64,000 nt of DNA from Malachius bipustulatus. Lineage: Eukaryota > Arthropoda > Insecta > Coleoptera > Melyridae. Every line of letters starts with the position of its first letter. The first letter of the stretch is position 1. The DNA lies in assembly GCA_910589415.1 (NCBI GenBank), contig OU342635.1:36110929-36174928 (forward strand), in the 5' to 3' direction. The notes under the pieces are model-generated. The model had not been told where the DNA came from. It worked only from the letters and a program-made list of their open reading frames with translations, and made no database searches. Positions 23,842 to 36,154 of the stretch are shown piece by piece. Made by a program: the position numbers and the translations under genes.

Positions 23842-24480
23842 TTATTCTTGGAATATGTCTGTTTGTCTTCTTCCAACCCCCTGGAACTGCTTTCGATTGC
23901 AGACTCGAGCAATCTGTTTTCCAATTTCTGGCGTTTTCTTACAGGTTACAGGAGAGGATCTTTTCAAGGGAACACTTTGCTTGGAAGTTGAGCAGGAAAT
24001 GGGAGTTACATCTGGAAATGATTGAGGAGTAAGGGAAATCCTAACAATAAAGCAGGGGATGATTTAATTTAGTTTTTCATTTTAAGAGGTTAGTAAGTGG
24101 ACAAAATTTGTTGATAAGTGTCAAGGTATTTTAAGAACTTACCATTTCTTAAATAAGGTCGTTCCAAATTAGAGACCATCAACTGTCCTGTTTCTTCACT
24201 AAAAACTTCCACTGTTCTTTTGATATCATTATCATGAAAGTGTAGTTCACATATACCTAAACAATGAGACCAATAATCAACACTATACCTAATAATAAAT
24301 TATTTGAAGCTAGATGTAATAAATACCACGTACTCGATAGTTCTTAAGATCCTTAATCTTCAAGAGATCGTTTCTTCCCAGTCGACGCAACCATTAATTC
24401 TTCTTAATTTCGTCTTTTGGAAAAGAAAATACGGTCTTTTTCTTGCCTGGGCAGTTGGTGACACAGCACTTGAAAGGCAT
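23842..24480 (-). pseudogene. THAP zinc-finger gene, three exons, one in-frame stop
   Basis: THAP domains are C2CH zinc fingers that bind DNA in P-element transposase and many host regulators. Proposed exons are 24480-24330, 24256-24143 and 24011-23842, with GT-AG junctions in phase; the first donor is uncertain (GTACGT four bases upstream is stronger but breaks the frame). Exon 1 starts MPFKCCVTNCPGKKKTVF then FPKDE, and resumes WLRRLGRNDLLKIKDLKNY after a TAA at 24396-24394 (codon 29). Exon 2 gives ICELHFHDNDIKRTVEVF and the conserved LERPYLRN. Exon 3 gives DVTPISCSTSKQ and a basic tail ending TDIFQE. All THAP landmarks are present (C-x4-C, FP, W, C-x2-HF, late proline), so the single stop is odd: either recent inactivation, a sequencing error or a real truncation. 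About 145 residues if the stop is ignored. It may be a host gene or the head of a larger transposase. Confidence 0.65.
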
Positions 24481-24662
24481 TTTAAACACTGTGAGTTTAT
24501 GTCAGAGCACTAAAACTCAAGTTCACGGACAATTACAACGTCTCAAAGTAATTATTAGCGTAAAATCACAATCTTGAAACATAAATTATATAATTTAAAT
24601 TCAAATTTTAATTAGCCAGACCGCATACGCATGCCTCTGTAGGTAGGAGCAAAGTAACCTAA

Positions 24663-27600
24663 TGTAGTAGAGTGCAGAATAGGGTGAAACGTGTCACCCT
24701 GTGGGCCTTTCAAGATTAAAAGCTGCGACCTGTGGCAAATGGAAGCTTATGTCATTAATATAGCCCAAAAAAATTCGTCCAGTAATCGTCCTGTGCAAAA
24801 GGGCGCTATCCAAAATTTTCGAGTTTTTTCTATAAATCGATAGTATAGAACTGATACAAATTTTTGGTATTTTTTCCACGCAATATTTTGTAGCCGTTTG
24901 CCTGTAAAAAAATGAAAACCGATCTTGAAAAGCGTTGGCTCTTATGGAGCCAGGCGGTCTTCAAGAAGCGATATCTCCGTTCGAAGTGGCTGAAAAATTA
25001 ATTCAATTTTAATACTTCGGCTGTTTATCAACGATTATCTCAAAAGCGGCAACTCTGATCGAAAAATGATCTTATAAATAATTGTTGCTCCACTATTTGT
25101 GATTAATGTGGTCTTATTTTCATAATTTTACACCTAATAATTAATGAGAAAAGTTAATAATTATTGTAAAGCGATGCATAATCAAGACGCTCGAGTTCTC
25201 GCTCGAACTGTTGGCCAGCGCTCCAACTGCCGATCACCCTCTCTCACCCCGCACTTCCCCTTATCCTCGTAATACGCCAGGATAGGTGCATAATAAGCGC
25301 GGCAAGTAAACTTATTTGAAAATATTATGGCTCTGTTTAATATCCATGAAACGTTATTTCTTGTAAATAATAGGTAAATATACAGGATCAATTAAATTTA
25401 TTCCAGGTGTTTTCTCACAATGAAGATAATTTTATATTATACATATCCATAAATACTATTTTCAGTAAAACAATGGAACAATCACTTCTAAATGCATGCA
25501 AAATTGGGGAGGAAGCATTGATAAATTTTACTTGCGGAAAAAGAAATGAGAAGAAGTATACATTATAAGGAAATTTTCAAACATGAGCTAGCAACTAACA
25601 TATCGCATGTCGCTTGTTGCAAATGGTATGTTTAGCTACACCCTCAAATAAAAGTGCTTTAGGAGAAATAATGGAAAGCTACAGTACAGAAGAGAGAAAT
25701 AGTACTTTTAACAGCAGTAGCGGTGAAAAAATTTGTCACATATTTGATGACATGTCTGTAGTTCAGAACCTGCGTAAGCCATAAATTCTAGAACATTTGG
25801 CGATTATTCCAAAATATTCGCAAAAATAATCTTCAAGCGTGACATAAAATCACAACGTATAGACCTCCTTCCTATGCAAGTCAATTTGTTTTTTTTTTAC
25901 AACCACACCACCTTGCTGTACAATCTGAAATATAAGCACAGTCACTAAGAAAAAAGCATTATGATATTATTATTATGTTTGCATACCTTTTTTACATTGA
26001 CACGTTGTTAAAAATTATGTCATTTTGGGAAAACTTGTTCATGTTTGGAAGACTACAATGATTCGATTGTCGGCGAATTCTGTGTAGTCTGGTAAGTACT
26101 GGACAGGTCACAGAGTATTTAACCAAATGTAGATTTGATAATAAATGTACGAAGGCAATGTTGATAAAGGCTGTCTTCTGTTGGGGGGAGTTTATCTAAA
26201 GTTTTAGAAGCAGCTAATAAACCTCGCAGATGATTTATAGAGGTTATATTTTCGTTTTTCGTATAAAGTTTCAAGACAAAATTGTGAACATTTGAGAAAA
26301 TTATTTTGTTCCATGTCCCTCCAAAATTTTCCAGTAGATAATCTCATAAGTTAAGTACGTTTTCCAGCAAGTTTTTTTTTCCAAAATCTGCAAATTGACT
26401 GGTTGTATCGCACCCTGTCAGTGCATGTAAATCTGGGAGGTTTTTAATCAGGCGTGTTGGTCTAAATTGATTTTGTGTATGGGACTGAACCGAACACCGT
26501 ATTTTTTCCCAACCTTCATCCACATTTCAAGAATTGAATGTTCTCTGAAATGTACCAGTAGTATACTAATACATCAGTATCGTTACCCAGCATTTTTTGC
26601 TGACAGAATGTGCAGTAAAATTCTTGTATCTACTTTCTCCTGATTTGAGATCAACAGGTCATCATCCAAGAAAAAATTATTACTTTTATATTGGTAAACA
26701 TCAGAGAATCCACCACTTGTTACAAACTCTATATTCTCTTTCGCTGAATGTTTTAATGCCTCATTTGACAGAAAATTGGTCAACTGTTTTTTATTAAATG
26801 TTGAATTGATAAACAGATTTCACTGATGAGGCAATGGAACGCTTATTCCAGTATCGATTATCTTATTTATTGAATCTGTGCCACCTCTCTTCATTCGAGT
26901 TGCATTTTTGACTGAATATTTTTCATAATGATCGAATACTAGAAAGAGGTCTATACGTTGTGATTTTATGTCACGCTTGAAGATTATTTTTGCGAATATT
27001 TTGGAATAATCGCCAAATGTTCTTGAATTTATGGCTTACGCAGTTTCTGAACTACAGACATGCCATCAAATATGTGACAAATTTTTTCACCGCTACTGCT
27101 GTTAAAAGTACTATTTCTCTCTTCTGTACTGTAGCTTTCCATTATTTCTCCTAAAGCACTTTTATTTGAGGGTGTAGCTAAACATACCATTTGCAACAAG
27201 CGACATGGGATATGTTAGTTGCTAGCTCATGTTTGAAAATTTCCTTATAATGTATACTTCTTCTCATTTCTTTTTCCGCAAGTAAAATTTATCAATGCTT
27301 CCTCCCCAATTTTGCATGCATTTAGAAGTGATTGTTCCATTGTTTTACTGAAAATAGTATTTATGGATATGTATAATATAAAATTATCTTCATTGTGAGA
27401 AAACACCTGGAATAAATTTAATTGATCCTGTATATTTACCTATTATTTACAAGAAATAACGTTTCATGGATATTAAACAGAGCCATAATATTTTCAAATA
27501 AGTTTACTTGCCGCGCTTATTATGCACCTATCCTGGCGTATTACGAGGATAAGGGGAAGTGCGGGGTGAGAGAGGGTGATCGGCAGTTGGAGCGCTGGCC

Positions 27601-28154
27601 AACAGTTCGAGCGAGAACTCGAGCGTCTTGATTATGCATCGCTTTACAATTATTAACTTTTCTCATTAATTATTAGGTGTAAAATTATGAAAATAAGACC
27701 ACATTAATCACAAATAGTGGAGCAACAATTATTTATAAGATCATTTTTCGATCAGAGTTGCCGCTTTTGAGATAATCGTTGATAAACAGCCGAAGTATTA
27801 AAATTGAATTAATTTTTCAGCCACTTCGAACGGAGATATCGCTTCTTGAAGACCGCCTGGCTCCATAAGAGCCAACGCTTTTCAAGATCGGTTTTCATTT
27901 TTTTACAGGCAAACGGCTACAAAATATTGCGTGGAAAAAATACCAAAAATTTGTATCAGTTCTATACTATCGATTTATAGAAAAAACTCGAAAATTTTGG
28001 ATAGCGCCCTTTTGCACAGGACGATTACTGGACGAATTTTTTTGGGCTATATTAATGACATAAGCTTCCATTTGCCACAGGTCGCAGCTTTTAATCTTGA
28101 AAGGCCCACACATTTCATTTTTAAGCGACTTTTGAAGCTCCGAGCACTCTACTA
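24663..28154. mobile_element. Long-terminal-inverted-repeat element (about 3.5 kb, 1.16-kb arms)
   Basis: Segment 24705-25868 is repeated in reverse complement at 26951-28110 with very few changes, around a spacer of about 1.08 kb. Outside the arms both ends carry TAGTAGAGTGC (24663 and, inverted, 28144-28154), flanked by ATG. The spacer holds an old protein fragment on the minus strand; the arms contain broken coding-like segments such as FTCGKRNEKKY. Small frames in the arms are duplicated on both strands and are not genes. Confidence 0.75.
26583..26783 (-). pseudogene. Fragment of a transposon-type protein with VDTRILLHI motif
   Basis: The 66-residue frame ends KVDTRILLHILSAKNAG. A-D-T-R-(I/L)-x-L-H is the signature of a protein often found with DNA transposons in beetle and aphid genomes (E-A-D-T-R block before D-T-D-V-L-V). 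Downstream frames are broken. Family placement is from memory. Confidence 0.4.
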
Positions 28155-28375
28155 ATGATGGTCCACTGCCTACCGAGCCTAAGGTCGCGAGTTCGGAGCT
28201 CACCGGCTCGTGTTATTTTTCGGATGCATTTTCGAATGTATGTGAAAAATAAAACAAGCGACCGAAGGTTTAAATTTAAATGGCAAACTTGAGGCTGGGT
28301 GAATGAGTAATGCTCGAAATCCCGTGTTACCGGAGTGGAGCGACTTTGTCTTACCTACATAGTTAAGACCGATGC
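28150..28375 (+). repeat. Possible tRNA-derived SINE
   Basis: CCTAAGGTCGCGAGTTCGGAG resembles a pol III B box, preceded at about 35 bases by ATGGTCCACTGCCTACCGAG, a weak A box. No clear tail or target duplication was seen. It abuts the long-arm element. Confidence 0.3.
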
Positions 28376-28479
28376 TCCCTCCTTTTAAAAATTAAAAAAC
28401 CTAATGATGCCGCCATCTTGACAGATGTGTCATTTAGCTTTCAGGCCTTGTTTCTAGGAGGTGTTGGTAGCAGTCGTGT

Positions 28480-30205
28480 CGTTGCCAAAAGAAAACAAAG
28501 GTCTGTATTTATGTATTGTTTGTAAGTAAGTAGTCACGTGTTATTTTAATCATATTTTACCATTTGCCTACAACAACTAATTATTGTTGAATTTTATGTC
28601 TGTCTAACTTTATCCAAATTTGATAAAGTTCTACTGCAACCTACTGTGTAATTATTATTGTCTTCATTTTAATTCAATGGCAAACTTATAAATCTTTCAT
28701 CTTAATGGGGGTGAATTTCATCACGTGTTAAATGTCATGCTTTATTTTTACCTGCAGTTAATTCAACAGATTTGTTTAAATTCACTTATTTCACATTTTC
28801 TAAAAAATGAGTTTTGATTAAGGGATAGTTCTAAATTGGTTTAAAGAAAGTTTATTGAATAATTAACTTCACATTCCTGTAGGTAGGTACTTACGAAGAG
28901 TTATTTTAAACAATCTTATTTTAATCACATCTCTCATACACGTGCATGGTTTTTTGTTAGAAATGGATTAACAAACTATAAAGGACTTCTTTCTCATATT
29001 TTATATTAAATGTATTATTCTAAACATGTGCTAGGGTCACCTTTTATATTTTATTGTAGTCTACGAACCACATGGTACCTACCGCTCTATTTATTTATTT
29101 TACAATTATTCATGCCTGCATTTATTAACCTGTGTGTGTTAAAATGTTTATTTAATTCTTCTACTTATTATTTTATGCTGTTTTCTGAGAACGTAACCTA
29201 ACCGAACCATTCATCGAACAATCGTGTGTATCTCCAGAATAATATTTAGTCGACTCGCTTCATTCTTATTGTATGTATATGTTCTAACCATTTTCTAACC
29301 ATCAATTGCTGCCGTCCACATTTTATAACCATGCATGTACCTACTTATTATGTTTTGCCATGCTTTTATCTCATGTCACATGTTCGCTCTTTATTCTTAT
29401 TTTACCTGCCGTTTATTTGATCACTGTACTTAATCGATGTCTAATTTAAATTGTCTACCGAACATTCTTGATTTAATTGTTGATTATTCACTTATACTCT
29501 TTTGATTATTTATTTATATTTCATGAACATATTTATTCAACGAAACTGTCCAATTGATTATTGTTTATCTTGATTTCAAATTGATCATTGTAATTGTAAA
29601 GTCAGGTTCTTTTATTTTTCTGTGAAATCAATCAACGTAAAGGTCATTTCTCATTTTTCGTCAAACTCAATTCAAAAGGGTGGATCATTCTGATTGCTAA
29701 TTGTTTACCGAACTATTGAACTAGAATGTATATGGGCCTTATGTGAATCTAACTAACATTTTCGTCCTTGCCTGGGGAGCCACTTAAACAGCCACCGGAA
29801 AGTATCTTAATCAGACTCTGGACCAGGGGCTCCTCCAACTATAGGTGGGTAGTATCTTCATCAGACCTCACTACATTGACATACTAACAAAACCCATTCC
29901 CATGGTTATCTTGAAGACCTAGATTTCTGTGGTAATGCTTCTGTTTAAAATGATTCGCGCAAATGAGTCATGAAACAGGGTTCAATAATTTTGATGACGG
30001 TTGTCGAGACGATTGATCTACGCTTTTCAAACCACCGTTGATTCTTTTCATTTCGGGATAATGATCGAGGTTTTCTCGGCCACGCTCTTTTACTCGTGAA
30101 TCCCAGCGAGCGTAATAAAGGCACTGCTAGGTTTCTCTTAGAATAAAGTAGGTGTTTTTAAAATTCATTTGTTTCACTAATCTCAAATCTCCTACCTTTT
30201 GCTTC
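28480..30205. other. AT-rich stretch without recognised gene
   Basis: No coding or repeat signature was found, apart from a direct repeat of AGTATCTT(A/C)ATCAGAC at 29801 and 29848. Confidence 0.4.
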
Positions 30206-30206
30206 A

Positions 30207-31506
30207 CCCATACAGCACAGAACATTCTGGGAATATTCTATTTAGGTACCAATATACCAATTTAAGAATATTCTACCAAAATATTCTTAGAATATTCATA
30301 GCATATTAACAAACGAATGAGAATATTTTATTTAAGTGACAAATATACCAACTTAAGAATATTCTTTAAAAATATTCTTAGGAGATCCCATAGCACATAT
30401 TCACATGAACAATAATAATTATATAATAATATAATATAATTAATAATATGTTCACCGATTTTACAAAACATTTTTATTAATAATTTCAACTTGCAGGCAT
30501 TTAGTAGATCTTTGTTATTATATTAATCATACTACGTATTTTAAATCGGAACCACGCCTTAAAATTAAAATATTCTTAAAAACATTCACAGAATGTGCTC
30601 AGGTTAGAAATATTGTACCTATGTAGTTCCTTTGTTGGCAATATGCGCCATGCGCCATGCGCCATGCGGCATGTGCAATGCAATAAGATGCTGCCAGACG
30701 AACAGCGGTAGTCTTCCTGATTGTGAATATTGTGATCGTAATAATACTATAATAATTTACATTTTTGTGTGTGTATGTGTAATCTGCATGTGTTCATTCT
30801 GATTCATCAAACAGTAACAATAGAGAATTGGTAAGTATCTATACATACATCTAAAAGTGTCTCTAGGTATGCCACCAAGTCTTTGAGGTTAATAAATTAT
30901 TAATAGTTGTTGTTAAAATCGCACATCGCATTACCAGAATTCCGGTGGAGATTCTCACCAAAAACTTTTATTCTTTACAGGTGCAGTAGCAAAAATACAA
31001 AAGCCAAACTATAGCAGATGTAGAAGTTATTGTCTTACCTATATAACATTTAGGTGATCAAGACCAAAGCTAAGAAGGGGTGCAAAACGAACATTATGAA
31101 TATGATGAATAATATGTTTATGTTATATGTTGAGGTTACTTTAAAATAAAAGAATAGGAATTACATTGCGAACTTGTTTTTCAAGCTAAATACCTAATAA
31201 AGTTAACCTAATATCCAAAAGCATTTTTGCAGATTTTAGATTATATACCCAGAATATACAATTAAACATTCTTTTTATATTCTCAAAATATTCTATGAAC
31301 ATTCTTTTTATGTGCTCAAAATATTCTATGAACATTCTTTGTTATGTTCTGAGAACGTTCTAAGAATATCTAAAACAGTCTACTTTGCATGTTCATAGAA
31401 CGTTCCTAGAATATTCCAATCATCATTTGAGAATATTCTGAGAACATTCAAATATTCTTCGGAAATATTCTATGAATGTGCATAGAACATTCTTGTGCTG
31501 TATGGG
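30207..31506. mobile_element. 1.3-kb element with dense GAATATTC/GAACATTC arrays
   Basis: The ends are CCCATACAGCACA and its reverse complement TGTGCTGTATGGG. About 150-250 bases inside each end are filled with AGAATATTCT, AGAACATTCT and related words. These are alternating nGAAn/nTTCn units like heat-shock elements. The middle is AT-rich and has a GCGCCAT run near 30645. No transposase or clear target duplication was seen. Confidence 0.6.
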
Positions 31507-31595
31507 CATGTCTGTGTATAAAAGAACCAATAACAAGGTAAGAGGTTACTATACAACAACGTAAGGTCCATCACCAGACGAAAAACTAGACAGAT

Positions 31596-31652
31596 CACGA
31601 GCCAAAGGTAAAACACGAGCCCAGGTAAATCACGAGCCAAGGTAAAACAACG
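31596..31652 (+). repeat. Short tandem repeat of CACGAGCC(A/C)AGGTAAA
   Basis: Three imperfect units (ACGAGCCAAGGTAAAACACG and variants) lie side by side between the 1.3-kb element and an unremarkable frame at 31673. Confidence 0.6.
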
Positions 31653-31999
31653 ATCACAAACGTAAGTAAGTAATGTCGGCCATTTTATTTGAAATCTTTA
31701 AATTCAAACATCCAAGAATTCAGGGAGGGAAAACTTTAAATTCAAATCAAGCATTTAGAGCGGGAATCCAAACAGTTGTTCATGACAGACAAGTTGACTT
31801 TTCAAACGTCAAAGAGGTTCTTCTTTTTCAGTCATTCAATTTTTTTTTTAATTTAGCTTAACGTGCCTCGACAACTGGAGGTCATTGGCACAATATACAG
31901 TGTATTGCATAATCAGCCTACTTTAATATTGAATAAATTTTGAAACTTTAATATTAAGTTACGTTAGTGGCACAGTAAATCTAGTTTTGATTTGTGATG

Positions 32000-32640
32000 T
32001 ATGGGTTCTGATTAGATGCTGTTGTATACTCCGATGTCCTTTAAGTAATTTATCAAATTGTCGAAGCTGTTGGATAATCTGAGGTCTTGGTGGATGTCTC
32101 CCGTTATCTTATATCGTTGGCGAGCTTGGGAGAACTGTTTGCATTCTGCAAGAATATGATGGACTGTAAGGCGGCTGTTAGTGTTGCACTGATCGCAGAG
32201 TGGTGGGTTAGTTGATGCCATTAGGAAGCCATGAGTCACTTTTGTGTGTCCGATTCTCACTCTGTGAATAATGATTTTGTGCCTTCTTTTCATGGGTGAT
32301 AGCGTGTCTGTGGTTATCTGTGGATGAATGATGCTTAGCTTGGTGTTTGATTGGCTCTATATATTTTGCCAGATCGTGAAAACGCCTTGCCTAAGGTGGT
32401 TCTTCAGATCTGTGTGCAGTTGTAGGTCTATTTATAGGTAGGTCGGATTGTATGGCACTTTTTGCTGCAGAGTCTGCTTTCTCGTTTCCTGCGATGCCTA
32501 CATGTGAGGGTACCCAGATGATGGAGATGTGGACACCTTGTGTGGCAAGCAGGTGGCAGGCTTCATCTATGGATTGGGCCAGGGTATTTTGGGTGTAGAT
32601 GCATGACGCATGACGCAGAACCTCCCATTTTAAGAGGTTA
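32000..32640 (-). pseudogene. I-type LINE remnant: RNase H and C-terminal zinc motif
   Basis: The minus strand reads WVPSHVGIAGNEKADSAAKS, the last RNase H motif of I/Jockey-group ORF2. It then reads RVRIGHTKVTHGFLMAS, CDQCNTNSRLTVHHILAEC and a leucine-rich end NLINYLKDIGVYNSI. The last 93 residues are one intact frame (32293-32012). The upstream part is frameshifted. Confidence 0.8.
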
Positions 32641-35548
32641 GGTAGGTTACATCACAGATTCTTTACCGTCGACCAGGATGCAGGTTTTTAGGCATGTTAC
32701 ACTACAAAACGCTATAGGTTGCAACACAGGAATTCGTGGAGAGCTCTCTGCTCTTTTTCATTAGGTACATTGGTGATCATGAAGCATCAGTAAATTAACC
32801 GGCAAATAATTTTTTCAAGAAGATGGTAAAACACAGCACAAAACAGCACGTCAAGCAATGAAATTTGATGGAAAACTTATTTGGACTTTTCCTTATATGC
32901 ATGGAATAGATTCTGGTGGCAACGCCACTGCCATATTTTTCCTGTTAGATTACCTATGTACTTCATTTCAAAGGAAAAGTTTATAGACACTTAAAACTTT
33001 TTTTTATGTCCGCCCTTGATAACACCTAATTTTTCATGTCATACGATATTTTTCATACAAATATTCTAAATCATGTCATCTTTAATATGAAAGGGGACAT
33101 TTTATTATCTTGAAGATGCTAATTTGTCAAAAGAAGAGGTGCTTTTTCAATGAAAAAAAAACTTAAAAAAAAGATGGATCTCCACAATATTATGCGGCGC
33201 CCGTTTATTTATTTTTAAGTGCAACGTTTATAGCGTTAGGGACCATTCGATTGGCCGTGTCAGACCATCGACTGGAATGAAGAACTATAATAGCTTAAAA
33301 GTTGTGAATTCCCATCTCCCTTCCAAAAAGTGAGCTGGTTGTACCTAATTAAGTGCTTGAGTCTTAGGGATGGGGCTTAAAAGAGCATTTTAATACTTTA
33401 ATACCTTACCAAATAAAAATAATGCAAAAATTAGGGAGGGAAACTGTAAAAACATTATAAATCTGCTATATCATTATTTTATTTTATAATTATTGAAAAT
33501 AAATATTAATAATAATTGAATAGCCTCAAGGATTGTATACATAATATACAAATATCATATCTTTATACAGCAGTCATCAAAAAAATGGAATGCATTTTTA
33601 AAATCCACTAAAATTTCAAGAATAATTGATGAAATATTAGGTAATGATTAAATCATAATTAATAATTAATTCAGCTAGTTAGGAACATAAATAGAAAAAT
33701 TATTATGTCATATACCTAAGATACCTACTTTATTTCCTGCGTGTTTGCGCCTGCCTCATTTCGAAGTAGTGTGTTTTTTGATGTCATGTAAGTTAGAGAT
33801 ATACGCAAAAACTCAGGAAACAAAGTGCAAATTATTTCAGCTCGTAAACAGATTATGAATTTTTTATTTCGATGCAAAATTTACAATGACTTTTTCAACA
33901 TTTAATCAATTATTTATCGCATTACTTAAGTAGGTATACAAGAGCTTTCTAATGGAGAGTCTAGCTGGAATAAAATTTTGTGCAGACATTTCTTAAATTC
34001 GACTTCACTGGGTAACGATATAAATGTAGGCATCATAATATAAAACTCACGGATTACAAACTGAGCTACCCAGTGAGGCACACATCTAGATTTTTTGTTT
34101 TTGCGTTATTCCATGAAGACACTCCCTAAATAATATCAATGCAAAAGACTCGGCGAGAGCAGTAATACATAGTTAATTCTTTCACAACATTAAAAAAGCC
34201 CAGCTGATAACTGTTCGAAGATTTTTTGATTTGATTGTATTATTAATAAGTCATTAAGAAGAAGTATAATCACAATAGAGGCACTACCTTATAGATCACA
34301 TGATATGCTTTACCTCTCAGGTGCATTGAAATGGAACATAGAAATATTACATGCACGCACACCTACACTTTATTTCAAAGGTGCTTTTCGAAAAAATCAT
34401 GTTTGTATGTATGTGTACTTCAAAATGTCGTCAATAAAAGATGTTCAAAGCAGATTCAAGCAGTTCGAGAAGCTTATTATGCAGAGGATTTTTAATTAAG
34501 ACAAATAATTTTGTTGAGGGATCTGATTAGCTCACACAAGAATAATCCCGGAGAGTTACTGAAATATTTTTTATATCTCGTTTCATTTCAGTAAGAGCAA
34601 TATTTCTATTTATCCTTTCAGAGCATCATTTGGGTCTCTCTCACATTAATTTAGTTCCCCTTATTCTTAGAATTGTGCACAAGTGTTCAAAAAATTACCT
34701 ACATATTGAATCAATGGTGAGTTATCTGGCACTTACTTTCCTTCACAAGTACCCAAACTGAAAGTACTTGCATATAAGAAAAAAAAATACAAAATTTTCT
34801 TTACAACTACAAACTTTGCCAAACTATACCCAATAAGGCTTGCTAGCACCGAAGACAACATTGCCAGTTGATGCAAAATTTTAACAATGAACAATTAATT
34901 TTTCATGGTTTCTTTTCAAATCCTAATTTTCTAAATATTAACTCACCATCGAGTTTATCTGTCTTTCAATTATTATTGTACACTCTGCATAATTGATAAG
35001 TTAACACTTAATATATAAATAAGTTCTAAATATATACAGAAGGATAATAATAATTATCATATCATATTTACAGACTTATAACATAAATAGCTAATACTAG
35101 ATCTGCATCTGCCTCTTATTCACGAACATTACTTGTTATTTAATTAAGTCTAATTAGACCAGAGAATTTAATATTCTTTATAAGTAGGGAATATTTAAAG
35201 TGATGCAATTTTACACACATGCAATAAAAATATAATTGATTGTTCTATTTGTAGGTGATACAGTTATTGAAACGCAGAATTTTTGAGACATCAAGCTATT
35301 AGAGATGAGATAATTGAAAATATTTGGCACAATATACGGCAACAACGATAATATTTAAATTTAATGCGTGATCAAAAGCACCACCTGCATGTTAGATCTT
35401 TTCATTTTAAATCGCTCAATTACATCTTTTCAATAAATATATAAGCTACTTACAGTTAAAAATTGACAAATATTTTATTTTTAATCAAGATCAAATCACC
35501 TGCGAAAGTTTCAAAAAATCCATCCCGTTTATCAATTCAATCTTATTT
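32640..35548. other. Spacer and ELK 3' flank
   Basis: No gene or mobile element was recognised. The ELK 3' UTR must start at 35548. AATAAA-like words on the minus strand occur near 35474, but the true end is unknown. Confidence 0.4.
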
Positions 35549-36154
35549 TCATGTTTCCGAAAATGAAAACTTCCTAAATTTGAGCAACGGATGAAACCCA
35601 CTCCCATTGTTCCCAGAAATCCTTCCAAAAATTCGACTACCCCGATCATCCACATTACTAATACCATCACTGTTACTACTACCATCAGGAACAAACGGAT
35701 CCTTCTCATCTTCTTCCTCCTCATCCTCTTCTTCATCTCCTTCTTTCCTCCTACCGCTCCCACTACAACTCAGCAATTCCACATCCTTTCCATCATCCGG
35801 CATGCTCAAACTTTTCATTATCCTCACTTTATGCAACGTTTTCTCCGGGTCCAGACCCAGCATCTCCAGAGCAACTCTAGGGTGCGCGGTAATGAATTGT
35901 TTGATGAAGACGAGGTTGTCAGTCTGCGTTTCCCTGTCAACGAGCGCCATCTGACGGAATAAGGGGGGCGATAAGGGTGGTTCTTCCCCCCAGCAGAACA
36001 TCTCCGGTGGGTGTGAACTGCTCCTGGCCAGGATACCGCCGCCACCGGAAGCGATATGGGCAATGTTAGGGTTGGAATGGGCCGAGTAATGCACTGAACC
36101 GCCGCATGATGAAGGGGTGGCCATTTCCTGAAGAGCATGGATTGCGTTGCGGAC
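35549..36154 (-). CDS. Elk: ELK last coding exon
   Basis: The acceptor TCATTTCAG precedes 36154. The first residues [11 protein letters not shown] extend the coiled coil. The middle is low-complexity Ser/Gly/Pro, then comes a conserved-looking block [20 protein letters not shown], then an acidic run ([12 protein letters not shown]). The stop is TGA at 35551-35549. Open reading frames on the opposite strand here are compositional shadows of the acidic run. Confidence 0.88.
   Translation of the reverse strand, partial: VRNAIHALQEMATPSSCGGSVHYSAHSNPNIAHIASGGGGILARSSSHPPEMFCWGEEPPLSPPLFRQMALVDRETQTDNLVFIKQFITAHPRVALEMLGLDPEKTLHKVRIMKSLSMPDDGKDVELLSCSGSGRRKEGDEEEDEEEEDEKDPFVPDGSSNSDGISNVDDRGSRIFGRISGNNGSGFHPLLKFRKFSFSET

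Noticed and set aside
23777..24032. Three overlapping plus-strand frames of 63-82 residues
   Set aside because: They are antisense to exon 3 of the THAP locus, and no family was recognised.
35591..35962. Plus-strand and alternative minus-strand frames over the ELK last exon
   Set aside because: They come from the Ser/Glu-rich codon repeats of the real frame; splice phase and homology support only the 35549-36154 minus frame.
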